Positions 1 through 9,135 of a stretch of 64,000 nucleotides of DNA are shown here, piece after piece. The notes under the pieces were generated by a model. That model made no database searches and had not been told where the DNA came from. It saw only the letters and a list, made by a program, of their open reading frames with translations. The translations under genes and the position numbers were made by a program. Numbering within the stretch: the stretch's first letter is position 1; each line of letters opens with the position of its first letter. This stretch comes from Psychrobacter sp. TAE2020 (GTDB lineage Bacteria; Pseudomonadota; Gammaproteobacteria; Pseudomonadales; Moraxellaceae), in the NCBI RefSeq assembly GCF_018919485.1, contig NZ_JAHLMU010000001.1, positions 2,540,143-2,604,142 of the forward strand. The letters are read 5' to 3'.

Positions 1-1
1 A

Positions 2-388
2 TTACTAAAAGCGAATAATAGTCATGCTAAAGTTGCGCTGGCGGGAGTGATGTTGGGTAAGCTATATTTGATGCTGAATAAAATCATTCATGACAAGCAT
101 ATCGAGCTCTCAAAATTTGCCTTGTCAGTGACTGTTGGAGTCAGTGACGAAGCACAAAGCGAAGCCATGGCACAACTGCTCAAAAGTGTGGGAAAAAAGG
201 AGCAAATGCTAATCTTGTTACCTAATGAGGGGCTTAAGCAAATTGCCAATCATGTCAAAGTCTATAGTCTCAAGCGCCCAACCACGGTATACGAACGCGA
301 ATGTGCAGTATTTGAAGGTGGTAATGATGCTATGATTCAGCGTTTAGCAGATGTACGCAATGCAGTACTAATGACTGGTAATGAGTGA
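2..388 (+). CDS. Hypothetical protein, 5' end outside the window
   Basis: The reading frame is open from base 2 with no stop upstream, so the visible 128 residues are probably the C-terminal part of a longer protein. A GTG-ATG pair at 47-52 could also start a 113-residue protein, but I see no good ribosome site there. The visible part is mixed helix and strand with alternating hydrophobic and charged residues and no signal peptide or metal motif. I do not recognise the family and assign no function. No terminator is visible in the 139 bases before the next gene. Confidence 0.5.
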   Translation, partial: LLKANNSHAKVALAGVMLGKLYLMLNKIIHDKHIELSKFALSVTVGVSDEAQSEAMAQLLKSVGKKEQMLILLPNEGLKQIANHVKVYSLKRPTTVYERECAVFEGGNDAMIQRLADVRNAVLMTGNE

Positions 389-527
389 TAATAATAGCTA
401 CCAGCGCCTCACTGTGCTAATAGCAAAATAACGATAAATGCAAAAACTATTGACAACGTCTCATAGAGACTTTATAAGGCATAGGTATCTATGTATTTTA
501 CCTTTTTACTACTGACAGGAGTTTGCC

Positions 528-755
528 ATGAGCGATGCTGATATCGACGATGATTTTGACGATGATTTTAGCGATGATGATGATGCAAAGATGGTTGAAG
601 AAGCAGAGACTAGTGTGCGCACGCGTTTAAGCAGCCTAGAAAAAAGACGCTTGATCGACAATCTATTAGAAGAAAAACGTCTGGCTAAAGAGCTAAAAGA
701 CGAGCTTGATGATTTAGATAACTTTGACGAAGATGGTGATGATTGGGAAGACTAG
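528..755 (+). CDS. PA3496-like small acidic protein
   Basis: This 75-residue protein starts with a run of aspartates (about residues 4-20), has a basic helix in the middle (TRLSSLEKRRLIDNLLEEKR, about residues 32-51) and ends in another acidic stretch. The helix resembles the core of the PA3496 family, whose annotation as a putative envelope-integrity protein rests on little biochemistry. A strong AGGAG lies just before the ATG, so the start is secure and the gene is probably expressed. There is no signal peptide or membrane segment, so it should be cytosolic. The family call is from memory of the motif; the molecular role is unknown. Confidence 0.7.
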   Translation: MSDADIDDDFDDDFSDDDDAKMVEEAETSVRTRLSSLEKRRLIDNLLEEKRLAKELKDELDDLDNFDEDGDDWED

Positions 756-1014
756 GATAAAGGGTTTGCATCTTACTTAAATCGGCTACCAAAGTAGTTA
801 TATTGACTACCAAAATAGCTATAGATGTCACTATATAATCCCTTATCACAATTAAGTTATGCTAAGCTAGTTACTGTGTTAAGTCGGTTATTTTACCTAG
901 TTTTGCCATCTATCTTTTATAATAATATTTTCCCATTTGACAGATGATAAGTTGTGAACCAAGCTCATTCTTGAGTTCGCAGCGCTACTGTACGCATGTA
1001 AGGACCACTGTAAT

Positions 1015-1572
1015 ATGAGTAATCCAATGAGCTTTGACCAATTATTAGACTACTTGGATAACCAAGAGAGCCAATACGTGCTGGATAGCGTGGCTATGCA
1101 TGGTTTCTTAACCGCTACGATTATCGGTCCTGCATTACCGAACTGGCTAGATGCATTGTTTGAAGGTCAAGTGAGTAAGCTTCCAGAAAACGTCGTTGAC
1201 GGTGTTAAGCGCTGGCGTAAGTCCATTATGGACGAGCTAAAAAATGAGACACCTATCGAGCTGCCGTTTAGTGAAGATGTCGGTAATGAAGAAGTGGACT
1301 TCGATTTCTCTGATGAATCTGATATCGTTGCTTGGTCGATTGGATTTGTCGATGCAATGTACGGTGATGAAGCCAGCGATTGGATTCAAAACGAAGATAC
1401 CGCTGAAGATGTGGCAGTATTGACTTTGCCTATGATTGTACTTAGTGGTATTGACGATGAAGACCCTGAGCTATTACAGATGCGTAGCGATGAAGACAAA
1501 ATGGCGCAGATGGCTAATAGTATTGAAGGCAATTTAACTGAGTTGTTTTTATTGTTCCATACTAATGACTAG
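1015..1572 (+). CDS. YecA family (UPF0149) protein
   Basis: The 185 residues match the UPF0149/YecA pattern: an N-terminal helical part beginning SFDQLLDYLD, a small-residue segment with HGFLTA (about residues 29-34), and a central WSIGFVDAMYG segment (about 107-117). Some members add a C-terminal SEC-C zinc motif; none is present here, so this is the short form. The protein is acidic and lacks a signal peptide, so it is probably cytosolic. The biochemical role of the family is not established. AAGGA lies upstream of the ATG. It is followed by a small lipoprotein remnant and two YbjQ genes on the same strand. Confidence 0.82.
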   Translation: MSNPMSFDQLLDYLDNQESQYVLDSVAMHGFLTATIIGPALPNWLDALFEGQVSKLPENVVDGVKRWRKSIMDELKNETPIELPFSEDVGNEEVDFDFSDESDIVAWSIGFVDAMYGDEASDWIQNEDTAEDVAVLTLPMIVLSGIDDEDPELLQMRSDEDKMAQMANSIEGNLTELFLLFHTND

Positions 1573-1630
1573 TTAATAATAGTTAGCTACTGACACTTAA
1601 TAGACGCGCCTATCAAGCACAAGGTTACCT

Positions 1631-1803
1631 ATGAATAAGTTATTACTAGCTACAATGTTAGTAACTCTGAGTGTGATGGGCTGCACGACAATGTCTTTAT
1701 TATAAAAACCGTAGCAACGATGGACTTAGGCAATACTAATAAAAGTTCAGAAAACGCTTATCTAGATGCACTCTGTAAACATATAATCGATGAGGTTTAT
1801 TAA
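1631..1803 (+). pseudogene. Frame-broken mini-lipoprotein (possible pseudogene)
   Basis: An ATG at 1631 opens a textbook lipoprotein signal (MNKLLLATMLVTLSVMGC, lipobox VMGC with Cys18) but the frame stops at 1703-1705 after 24 codons. A second frame running through 1705 continues without a stop to TAA at 1801-1803 (ending HIIDEVY), directly abutting the TTG start of the next gene. Together they read as one lipoprotein of about 57 residues broken by a one-base shift near 1696-1704. It could instead be a genuine 24-residue peptide with unrelated downstream sequence. No family is recognisable from the remnant. Confidence 0.4.
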
Positions 1804-2259
1804 TTGAGTAATATTCAACTGTCCAATCTTGAGCACTTGCCTAATTACCAAATCACTGAGCGTTTAGATGTGGTTTATGGCAGTACTGTGCGCTCAAAGC
1901 ACGTAGGTAAAGACTTATTTGCTGGACTAAAAAACATCGTTGGTGGTGAGTTGACGGCTTATACTGAGCTGTTAGACGAGTCTCGCCAACAAGCCATCGA
2001 TCGTATGATAGTTAAGGCGGAAGCTTTAGGCGCTGATGCGGTAGTGGGTCTACGTTTCTCAACCTCAAGCATTGCTCAAGGAGCCGCTGAGCTGTTCGTC
2101 TATGGTACGGCAGTCAAAGTAGTAGCTGTTCAGCAGCAGCAAGCTACGCATTATCAGCCACCCAGCGCTCCTTATGATCAAGTAAGCCAGTACCCAAGTG
2201 CGCAAGATCAAGCGCCAGCAGCTGCCGAAGATTTACCGCGTTTTAATCCTTTTGGCTAG
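1804..2259 (+). CDS. YbjQ family (heavy-metal-binding domain) protein
   Basis: Residues about 15-105 carry the YbjQ/UPF0145 fold: a conserved VVYGSTVRSKHVGKD stretch, then GGELTAYTELLDESRQQAIDRM and GADAVVGLRF, ending in YGTAV. Family members form pentameric rings; a metal role has been suggested but is not firmly shown. The last 40 or so residues are a Gln/Ala/Pro-rich tail. Translation starts at TTG 1804, right after the TAA of the preceding remnant, with GAGG about ten bases upstream, which suggests coupling. It forms a pair with the membrane-anchored paralogue at 2305. No membrane segment, so it should be cytosolic. Confidence 0.85.
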   Translation: MSNIQLSNLEHLPNYQITERLDVVYGSTVRSKHVGKDLFAGLKNIVGGELTAYTELLDESRQQAIDRMIVKAEALGADAVVGLRFSTSSIAQGAAELFVYGTAVKVVAVQQQQATHYQPPSAPYDQVSQYPSAQDQAPAAAEDLPRFNPFG

Positions 2260-2304
2260 TTGATTAGTTAAACAGCTAATGCTTTTTATGATAAGAGACA
2301 AGCC

Positions 2305-2772
2305 ATGAATAACTCTGTTACCCAAGTGCTGTTTAATTATGCGCCGCTTGTTATATTGTTTGTGGTCGGTTGGTTCTTTGGCTCCCGTCATGAGCGTCAA
2401 CATTTAGCACGACTTGCGATCTCTGAACAACAAGTTAGCCACGTTATCGTTTCTACTGAACGCTTTTACCAACCAGCACTAGCTGATAATAGCCAAAGCG
2501 AACTGGTATTAGGTAGTGTCGTTATCGCCCAAGATTATTTTAAGATGATCATTGCTAGAGTGATGAGTCTATTTGGCAAAAACCTAACCACTTATGAAAC
2601 CTTACTAGATAGAGCACGTCGTGAGGCAGTAGTGCGTATGCGTAGCCAAGCTCATGCTAAAGGTTATAACCACATTTATGGTTTACGTCTTGAAGTCAGC
2701 AATATTAACCAGCTTGGCAGTATGGTAGAAGCTATCGCTTATGGCACAGCGGTAATAAGTATTAATCCTTAA
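2305..2772 (+). CDS. Membrane-anchored YbjQ-like protein
   Basis: One hydrophobic helix (about residues 12-25, PLVILFVVGWFFG) precedes a soluble domain matching the neighbouring YbjQ protein: LTTYETLLDRARREAVVRMR aligns with its LTAYTELLDESRQQAIDRM, and both end in YGTAV. The domain should face the cytoplasm, tethered at the membrane. A 45-base gap from the upstream paralogue and a GAGA-type ribosome site suggest one transcript ended by the hairpin at 2868. The likeliest origin is tandem duplication followed by gain of an anchor, though this is inference. Function is as uncertain as for the YbjQ family generally. Confidence 0.72.
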   Translation: MNNSVTQVLFNYAPLVILFVVGWFFGSRHERQHLARLAISEQQVSHVIVSTERFYQPALADNSQSELVLGSVVIAQDYFKMIIARVMSLFGKNLTTYETLLDRARREAVVRMRSQAHAKGYNHIYGLRLEVSNINQLGSMVEAIAYGTAVISINP

Positions 2773-2867
2773 GTGATAAGCGTCAAGCATTAACTCTTAA
2801 GCATCAGGTGGTAAATAATATAAGAATTACTTAATGCACTGCAACGATAATTTTATGATGACCGACG

Positions 2868-2905
2868 ATGCCACAAAGCCAATCCTTAAGCTTGTGGCAT
2901 TTTTT
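2868..2905 (+). terminator. Rho-independent terminator of the ybjQ pair
   Basis: A 9-bp perfect stem (ATGCCACAA / TTGTGGCAT) with a 15-base loop is followed by a run of T residues at 2901-2905. It lies about 100 bases after the second YbjQ-like gene. Confidence 0.6.
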
Positions 2906-2934
2906 ATGAGTTAGTATTCAGATACGTAGTTACT

Positions 2935-2999
2935 ATAGTTAGATAGTTAGATAGTTAGATAGTTAGATAGTTAGATAGTTAGATAGTTAGATAGTTAGA
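2935..2999. repeat. Octanucleotide tandem repeat (AGATAGTT)n
   Basis: Seven exact head-to-tail copies of AGATAGTT run from 2941 to 2996 with partial copies at both ends, about eight units in all. The array sits between two convergent genes, about 40 bases past the stop codon of the formate/nitrite-type transporter. It has no spacers, so it is not CRISPR. Such arrays mutate by slippage; here no coding frame or evident promoter is affected. Confidence 0.95.
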
Positions 3000-3038
3000 C
3001 AAGTCTGATCATTCACTACTTTCCATACCTGATAGCTG

Positions 3039-4037
3039 CTAGCGTAGCCGTGAATTCATCCGCGCCGCTTTATCTCTTTTATCATCCTTAGCTTGCTGTT
3101 TATTCTGTTCAAAATCGAATAAAAAAGTGCGGTTTCTAAGAATAGCTACGAATACTACGCCGCCAATAGTATTACCGACTAGTACAATCCCTAAGAAATA
3201 TAAGTAGCTCAGTAAGCTCACTGTATGGCCATATATTAAGGCCGAAAATACTTCTATGTTACCCACGATACTGTGATGCAAGCCCAAAAAGCCAATGCTA
3301 CCGGTAATCAAGGACACTAGGAAGATACGGCTTAGGGTGTCGCGCGCCGAAGTCACTAGCCACGCCGCTACCCCCATCATCCAACCTGCTAAGATTGAAC
3401 TCCCAAAGATCACCCACCACTCAAAATCTAATACGTGCTGCGCATAAGCATCTATATCAGCGCTGCTGAACAGCTCCATATTGATCCCTAAGCCGATCAC
3501 TAAGGCTGCAAATAGACAGCCACCGAAGACATTACCAGCGATAACAATACCCCAAAGCCGCAGCAGTTTTCGCAGTGGCTCTATGCCGTTGAGGACCGGT
3601 AGACTAAGTAACGAGGTTTGCTCAGTAAATAACAGTGACTGACCGATAACGACGATAATAAAGCCGAGTGGGTAGAGTAGCGAGGCCAATACCATAGCGT
3701 AATGGCTAGGCAGGACTTCGCTCAATAGTGCAAAGGCCGACAAAATGACAAACAAGCTAAAGCCTATCTCCAGACCTGCGGTAAAAGCACTAGTAAACAG
3801 CGACCCTAAAGAGCGATTAAAGGTTTCGTTAGCATCAATGACTTGCTCGACTAAGATGCTGGCATAGCTTTTAGGCGCGCTGACATTGTCATCGTTAGCG
3901 ACTTTTTTAATCGTTTCTTTATCTTCGTCACTAATGCCTTCAGAAAAATCTTCATCTTTTAGGTTTTCGGTAGTGTTGGTAGTATCATCACTGCTAAAAG
4001 GCTTATTACTGTCTTTACGATCGGTATCTTGGGACAC
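3039..4037 (-). CDS. Formate/nitrite transporter (FNT) family protein
   Basis: The first 75 or so residues are an acidic, Ser/Asp-rich cytoplasmic extension. From about residue 83 there are six hydrophobic segments with FNT features: the GQSLLFTEQT motif (about 132-141), AGNVFGG (about 167-173) and a LHHSIVGN stretch (253-260) whose second histidine matches the conserved pore histidine of FocA/NirC channels. FNT proteins are pentameric inner-membrane channels for small monovalent anions; the true substrate cannot be read from sequence. The long acidic N-terminus resembles the YfdC subgroup rather than FocA. No pyruvate-formate lyase or nitrite reductase gene is adjacent to indicate a substrate. 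Confidence 0.83.
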   Translation of the reverse strand: MSQDTDRKDSNKPFSSDDTTNTTENLKDEDFSEGISDEDKETIKKVANDDNVSAPKSYASILVEQVIDANETFNRSLGSLFTSAFTAGLEIGFSLFVILSAFALLSEVLPSHYAMVLASLLYPLGFIIVVIGQSLLFTEQTSLLSLPVLNGIEPLRKLLRLWGIVIAGNVFGGCLFAALVIGLGINMELFSSADIDAYAQHVLDFEWWVIFGSSILAGWMMGVAAWLVTSARDTLSRIFLVSLITGSIGFLGLHHSIVGNIEVFSALIYGHTVSLLSYLYFLGIVLVGNTIGGVVFVAILRNRTFLFDFEQNKQQAKDDKRDKAARMNSRLR

Positions 4038-4181
4038 AGGTGGCTCACTATTCAGAATGATAATGCTAAGATAGATAACTATTTTATAAGATCATGGCAG
4101 TCTATTATATAAAGAGTTAGAGCGATTGCTGTTATTGATTGTTCAGCTATATCTATTCACCTACTACTGTTGGCAAAAATT

Positions 4182-4772
4182 ATGCAACCTTTAGCTAACT
4201 ATTTAATTAATTATACGCCTTGGCAAGCTGAGATGGCAGTGGTTGCTAGTTTGCTACAGCTTGGATTATTAAGTGATAAACAGATTTTCGATTACACGCA
4301 TTACTTACTTGATAATGAACACTATGATGATGAGATGTTAGCAATTATTGACGATGACCCTATATACTCACAGGATAAAAAAGACTTGTTTCAAAAAACA
4401 GTTATTAATTTAGGCTTTCCACGCATTACTACAGAGCAAGCTAAATGGATCTATACTTGCTCAATAATTTACAAACATACCGTGCAACCAGAAAACTATT
4501 CTATTTTAGAGAATGGGCAGGCAGGGCTGCATTACATTTTTGAAGAGTTCTTTGAATATGATGATAATTTGGAAGACGTAAAAAGCTTTGCAAATGTGCT
4601 TTATTGTATAGATGAGGCTGCTGGTGATGTGCACATGGGATATGTGCAAACAGGATATAATGACGCTAAGACATTATTAGCTTTAAAGAGTCAGTTCTTT
4701 GAGATATGTCAACGGTGGATAGATAGAAATCATAAAAAGATAGCATCAATATTCGCCAATCTATACGCTTAA
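4182..4772 (+). CDS. Hypothetical protein, AT-rich orphan
   Basis: This acidic soluble protein is predicted at 196 residues from the ATG at 4182; a TTG at 4170 would add four residues and neither has a convincing ribosome site. It is rich in Trp, Tyr, Asp and Glu (for example EEFFEYDD, about residues 126-133), has no signal peptide or membrane segment and no motif I know. Compared with valS just downstream it uses more AT-rich codons, which hints at acquisition. Size and composition resemble immunity proteins of contact-dependent toxins, but no toxin gene is nearby, so that is only a guess. Confidence 0.55.
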   Translation: MQPLANYLINYTPWQAEMAVVASLLQLGLLSDKQIFDYTHYLLDNEHYDDEMLAIIDDDPIYSQDKKDLFQKTVINLGFPRITTEQAKWIYTCSIIYKHTVQPENYSILENGQAGLHYIFEEFFEYDDNLEDVKSFANVLYCIDEAAGDVHMGYVQTGYNDAKTLLALKSQFFEICQRWIDRNHKKIASIFANLYA

Positions 4773-4889
4773 ATTAGCTAAGCGCTAACAAAATTCTGTC
4801 ATCTGCGTTAAAATCACTTTATCAATTATTTTAAATTTTTTATACCCATTCTTTACCACCTCCATTATTAACCATAAGACTTTTTTATT

Positions 4890-7847
4890 ATGAGCAATCC
4901 CACTAACAAAACCAACTTAACCCAATCTATCCAAGCGGCCTTAAACCAACTTGAAAACGCCTATAGTCCAAGCGATGTTGAAGCCGGCATGTATCAAGGT
5001 TGGGAAGAAAGCGGTTATTTTGCCCCGACATTTGATAAAGAACAATCCTTCTCTATTGCCTTGCCACCGCCGAACGTCACAGGCTCGCTGCATATGGGTC
5101 ATGGCTTTAATAATGCCATTATGGATGCGCTAACTCGTTATCATCGGATGGATGGTGATAATACGCTATGGCAACCAGGTACCGACCATGCTGGTATCGC
5201 TACTCAAATGGTGGTTGAGCGTCGTCTCAATGCTGAAGGTATCAAGCGCCATGACTTGGGCCGTGAGGCTTTTATTGATAAAGTCTGGGAGTGGAAAGAA
5301 GAGTCGGGTGATAATATCACTACTCAAATTCGTCGTTTGGGCAGCTCTGTTGATTGGAGCCGTGAACGCTTCACTATGGATGATGGCTTGTCTAATGCAG
5401 TAAAAGAGGTGTTTGTACGTCTGTTTGATGATGGCCTGATTTATCGCGGTAAGCGTCTAGTCAACTGGGACCCTAAGTTTCAGACTGCTTTGTCGGATTT
5501 AGAAGTAGAGAACCATGATGAAAAAGGCTCGTTATGGCATTTCCGCTATTCTTTCACTGATAAAGATATAACCACTCAAGATGGCAAAAACTATCTAGTA
5601 GTAGCGACCACTCGCCCTGAAACTTTATTAGGCGATACCGCAGTAGCAGTCAATCCTAGCGATGAGCGCTATGCGCATTTAGTGGGTAAAACCATCACTT
5701 TACCCATTACCGGAAGAGTAATCCCTATCGTAGCTGACGATTATGTCGATATTGAATTCGGTACGGGCTGTGTAAAAATCACTCCTGCTCATGACTTTAA
5801 TGACTATGAATTGGGTCGCCGTCATGAGTTGCCATTGATTAATATTCTTGATGGACACGCTAATATCTTAGCGGATATGGAAGTGTATCCGGATCTGCAA
5901 ACTCGTGACCCTGAGCTTGAAGCCACGCCAACTGACCATAATGGTAGCCCTTACGCTGGCGTGGAACGCTTTGCTGCCCGTAAGCAAGTAGTCGAACAAG
6001 CCAAGGCAGAGGATTGGCTAGAAGATATCGAGGACTACGCACTTAAAGCGCCCCGTGGTGATCGTAGTGGCGTTATCGTTGAGCCTTGGTTGACCGATCA
6101 ATGGTACGTGGCAGTAGATAAGCTAGCTAAGCCAGCCATTGATGCGGTAGAAGACGGTAGTATCGAGTTTGTGCCAGCGCAATACAAAAATATGTATATG
6201 GCTTGGATGAACGATCTGCAAGACTGGTGCATTAGCCGTCAGCTATGGTGGGGACATCGTATCCCAGCTTGGTATGACGAAGAGGGCAATATCTATGTGG
6301 CACGTGATGAAGCAGAAGTGCGTAGCAAATATAGTTTAGCACAGAGCATTAAACTGCGCCAAGATGAGGATGTCCTCGATACTTGGTTTAGCTCGGGTCT
6401 TTGGACTTTTAGTACTCTGGGTTGGGCTGATGCCGATGCCGATGCAAAAGTGATGGAGACTTTCCATCCTACTAGCGTGTTGGTCACGGGCTTCGACATT
6501 ATCTTCTTTTGGGTAGCCCGCATGATCATGATGACCATGCATTTTGTCAAAAACGAAGATGGCACACCGCAAGTACCGTTTAAGACCGTTTATGTGCATG
6601 GTCTAGTTCGGGATAGCTTTGGACAAAAAATGTCTAAATCTAAAGGCAACGTGCTCGATCCTATTGATATCATCGATGGTATCGATCTTGAGACGCTAGT
6701 CAATAAACGCACTAGCAATATGATGAACCCGAAAGATGCGGCTAAAATTGAAAAGCAAACTCGTAAAGAGTTCCCTGAAGGTATCCCAGCCTTCGGTACT
6801 GATGCACTACGCTTTACTTTTACCTCTTTAGCTAGTACTGGCCGTGATATCAATTTCGATCTAAAACGAGTCGAGGGCTATCGTAACTTCTGTAATAAAA
6901 TCTGGAACGCCAGTCGCTTTGTATTGATGAACTGCGTCGATAGTGAAGGCACTGCTAAGCCTATCGATCAAATGGCTCGCCCAGAAGTTTGGGAGTTACC
7001 TGAGCGCTGGATCATGAGCCGTCTGAACTCTAGTATCCAAAATATCCATCAGCATTTCGCTCAGTATCGCCTCGATATGGTCAGCCACGATATCTATGAG
7101 TTTATCTGGAATGAGTATTGTGATTGGTATGTTGAGCTTGCCAAAGCGAGCCTGAATGATGACTCAGTATCTGCTGAGCGCAAGGCGCAAATCCGCTATG
7201 TACTGCTACATGTCTTAGAAACGGCGCTACGCTTTACTCATCCTATTATGCCGTATCTCACTGAGCAGATTTGGCAAACCATTGCGCCGCTATTAGATCG
7301 CAAGGCTACTGAGAGCATCGTTATCGCTAGCTACCCAAAAACTGACTCCACACAAATCAGCGAGCAAACTGAAGCTGATATGGCATGGTTACAACAGCTA
7401 ATCGCGAGCGTGCGTAATATCCGTGGCGAGATGAAGCTAGGCAATGCAGTACGCCTGCCTGTGTTATTACAAAACATCTCGCAAGCGGAAGATGAGCGCC
7501 TAGCCCGTATCGCTAATCAGTTTAAGGCATTAGCAAAAGTAGAGAGCTTAACGATCTTAAAAGCTGGTGATGAGGTGCCACTATCCTCATCAAGCATGAT
7601 TGGACAGCTACGCATATTAGTCCCTATGAAAGGGCTGATCGATCCAACCGCTGAGCTAGCTCGTTTGGGCAAGTCATACGACAAGCTAAAAGGACAAGCG
7701 GAAGGTATCGCCCGTAAGCTAGGTAATGAAGGCTTTGTCAGTAAAGCGCCTGTCGAAGTGGTAGAAGCTGAGAAAGCAAAACTGGCTGAGTTAGAAGGGC
7801 AGTTGACAGCGATGACCGCCCAGATGGAAGAGTTAAAGGCTCTATAG
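4890..7847 (+). CDS. valS: Valine--tRNA ligase
   Basis: ValRS charges tRNA-Val with valine using ATP and edits misactivated threonine; it is cytosolic. The class I signature is clear: HMGH at residues 68-71 in [14 protein letters not shown], and KMSKS at 580-584. The editing domain between them includes [16 protein letters not shown] (about 234-249). An anticodon-binding helical domain follows, and the last 80 or so residues form the C-terminal coiled coil typical of ValRS ([13 protein letters not shown] onward). Length (985) is usual. The ATG has a weak ribosome site. The gene appears to be a single transcription unit ended by the hairpin at 7874. Confidence 0.99.
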   Translation: MSNPTNKTNLTQSIQAALNQLENAYSPSDVEAGMYQGWEESGYFAPTFDKEQSFSIALPPPNVTGSLHMGHGFNNAIMDALTRYHRMDGDNTLWQPGTDHAGIATQMVVERRLNAEGIKRHDLGREAFIDKVWEWKEESGDNITTQIRRLGSSVDWSRERFTMDDGLSNAVKEVFVRLFDDGLIYRGKRLVNWDPKFQTALSDLEVENHDEKGSLWHFRYSFTDKDITTQDGKNYLVVATTRPETLLGDTAVAVNPSDERYAHLVGKTITLPITGRVIPIVADDYVDIEFGTGCVKITPAHDFNDYELGRRHELPLINILDGHANILADMEVYPDLQTRDPELEATPTDHNGSPYAGVERFAARKQVVEQAKAEDWLEDIEDYALKAPRGDRSGVIVEPWLTDQWYVAVDKLAKPAIDAVEDGSIEFVPAQYKNMYMAWMNDLQDWCISRQLWWGHRIPAWYDEEGNIYVARDEAEVRSKYSLAQSIKLRQDEDVLDTWFSSGLWTFSTLGWADADADAKVMETFHPTSVLVTGFDIIFFWVARMIMMTMHFVKNEDGTPQVPFKTVYVHGLVRDSFGQKMSKSKGNVLDPIDIIDGIDLETLVNKRTSNMMNPKDAAKIEKQTRKEFPEGIPAFGTDALRFTFTSLASTGRDINFDLKRVEGYRNFCNKIWNASRFVLMNCVDSEGTAKPIDQMARPEVWELPERWIMSRLNSSIQNIHQHFAQYRLDMVSHDIYEFIWNEYCDWYVELAKASLNDDSVSAERKAQIRYVLLHVLETALRFTHPIMPYLTEQIWQTIAPLLDRKATESIVIASYPKTDSTQISEQTEADMAWLQQLIASVRNIRGEMKLGNAVRLPVLLQNISQAEDERLARIANQFKALAKVESLTILKAGDEVPLSSSSMIGQLRILVPMKGLIDPTAELARLGKSYDKLKGQAEGIARKLGNEGFVSKAPVEVVEAEKAKLAELEGQLTAMTAQMEELKAL

Positions 7848-7873
7848 GTTAAGCCTGCATTATTATCAATAGT

Positions 7874-7909
7874 GTGGCTTATTATAAAATCTATAATAAG
7901 CCATATTTT
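7874..7909 (+). terminator. valS terminator
   Basis: A 12-bp AT-rich perfect stem (TGGCTTATTATA / TATAATAAGCCA) with a 5-base loop is followed by a short T-rich stretch, about 27 bases after the valS stop. Confidence 0.7.
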
Positions 7910-7918
7910 TAAGCTTTT

Positions 7919-7985
7919 GTAGGGTGCGCTGTGCGCACCAATAGTTAGTTAGAACCCTGTTAATGGTGCGCACGGCGCACCCTAC
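7919..7985. repeat. REP-like GC-rich palindromic element
   Basis: Two 21-base arms (7919-7939 and 7965-7985) are inverted complements with one mismatch, separated by a 25-base AT-rich loop. Each arm also contains a short GTGCGC/GCGCAC palindrome. The arms are far more GC-rich than the surroundings, as is common for REP or other miniature palindromic elements. I see no second copy in this window. Confidence 0.75.
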
Positions 7986-8074
7986 GCATAGAAACGTCGA
8001 GAGTCATGATGTTTTTAGTCAATTATTAATAATCCCCACTATTCATAACACCTCATTTAAACCGGAACCTGCTT

Positions 8075-9067
8075 ATGGATAGTATTTATTTCAAACTGCT
8101 CATTATCCTGTTGCTACTGGCTATCCCTAGCTATTTTTTCTATCGTAGCAGGGTGCAGGACTCGCCAAAATATCGTCAGTTAAAGACCTACTCCAATATC
8201 GATTATGATAGAGAAGAGTACTATGAGAGTCGCTCTAAAAGCGCGCTATTGTATGTAGCGACTTTAGGCAATCATGAAAACTCAATAAAAAGTAGACACT
8301 CCTACGATAATACTTATGAGCAATATAGCTTTATCTTTAATAAAGTCACTGAACTGCAAGAGAAGATCAATCTTGGCATCGCTAAGTTGGAACAAAACAT
8401 AGCTTTGATCCTAAAAGAGCTAAAAACTAGCAGTCGCTTAGTCACTGATCCGGCTACGGTAAAGACGGTGATAGAGGCGATCAAAAGCACGGATAAAATT
8501 GATAGCCAAGTTGATACTATCGATGGTCTTGGCTTCACTAAAGCCGCTCGGCTAAAAACTTGGTTTCCATCATTCACCGTCTTCACTGGCATTATGGCGG
8601 GACTACTGACGATAATGGTAATTTGGTTCTTACTATTGGCTCTGGGCGGTAGCGGTACGAGCCTTTTGAGCTATGTGATAGTGTTGGTTATTATGATTAT
8701 ACCTATGATTGCTTTTTCGGCCTTTAAGTCGCGTGCCAATACTAGCAAGTTTGAGCAGCAAGATAAGGTGCTGATAGGGAGGATACAGTCGATTTTAGAC
8801 AATTCAGAGAAGCTAGAAAATACGGTTAGGTTGCTCAGCACTAATAACCGTACATTAGAGTCTTATCTGAGTGAGATCACGGCTATCAATGCTGAGGTCA
8901 CAGCGGCGCTGTATAAGAATAGTGCGTATATTAAGGCGGCTAGGAAGTCGAGGGCGCTGTTTAAAAGGGATGATTATAGTAAAGAAGAAATTGAGTTATC
9001 AAATAGGATAAATATGGCAGTTGATGGCTTGCGAGCAGAGGTGGAGATTAGTTCTTTGTTGGGTTAG
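8075..9067 (+). CDS. Unknown membrane protein with coiled coils
   Basis: The 330-residue protein begins with a membrane anchor (about residues 6-24), continues with a charged helical region likely to be coiled coil (about 85-150), has two adjacent membrane helices (about 169-192 and 197-217), and ends in another long helical region (about 225-330). I recognise no enzyme motif. The design, cytoplasmic helices around a membrane hairpin, would suit a scaffold, sensor or effector, but nothing shows which. It opens the accessory block after valS, before the PIN pair on the opposite strand. The ribosome site is weak. Confidence 0.65.
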   Translation: MDSIYFKLLIILLLLAIPSYFFYRSRVQDSPKYRQLKTYSNIDYDREEYYESRSKSALLYVATLGNHENSIKSRHSYDNTYEQYSFIFNKVTELQEKINLGIAKLEQNIALILKELKTSSRLVTDPATVKTVIEAIKSTDKIDSQVDTIDGLGFTKAARLKTWFPSFTVFTGIMAGLLTIMVIWFLLLALGGSGTSLLSYVIVLVIMIIPMIAFSAFKSRANTSKFEQQDKVLIGRIQSILDNSEKLENTVRLLSTNNRTLESYLSEITAINAEVTAALYKNSAYIKAARKSRALFKRDDYSKEEIELSNRINMAVDGLRAEVEISSLLG

Positions 9068-9135
9068 GGTTTAAAGGGTTTAGAAATACAAGAAAGTCTC
9101 AAACTTATATTACCCATGACATATAATTTTTTTTA

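Noticed and set aside
2935..2999. CRISPR array
   Set aside because: The units are 8 bases head to tail with no spacers and no cas genes nearby.
3886..4074. Plus-strand Ser/Leu-rich ORF over the start of the FNT gene
   Set aside because: It is the complement of the acidic N-terminus and has no supporting signal.
6293..6853. Three overlapping minus-strand open frames inside valS
   Set aside because: They lie within the confident valS frame, lack ribosome sites and show no protein-like motifs.
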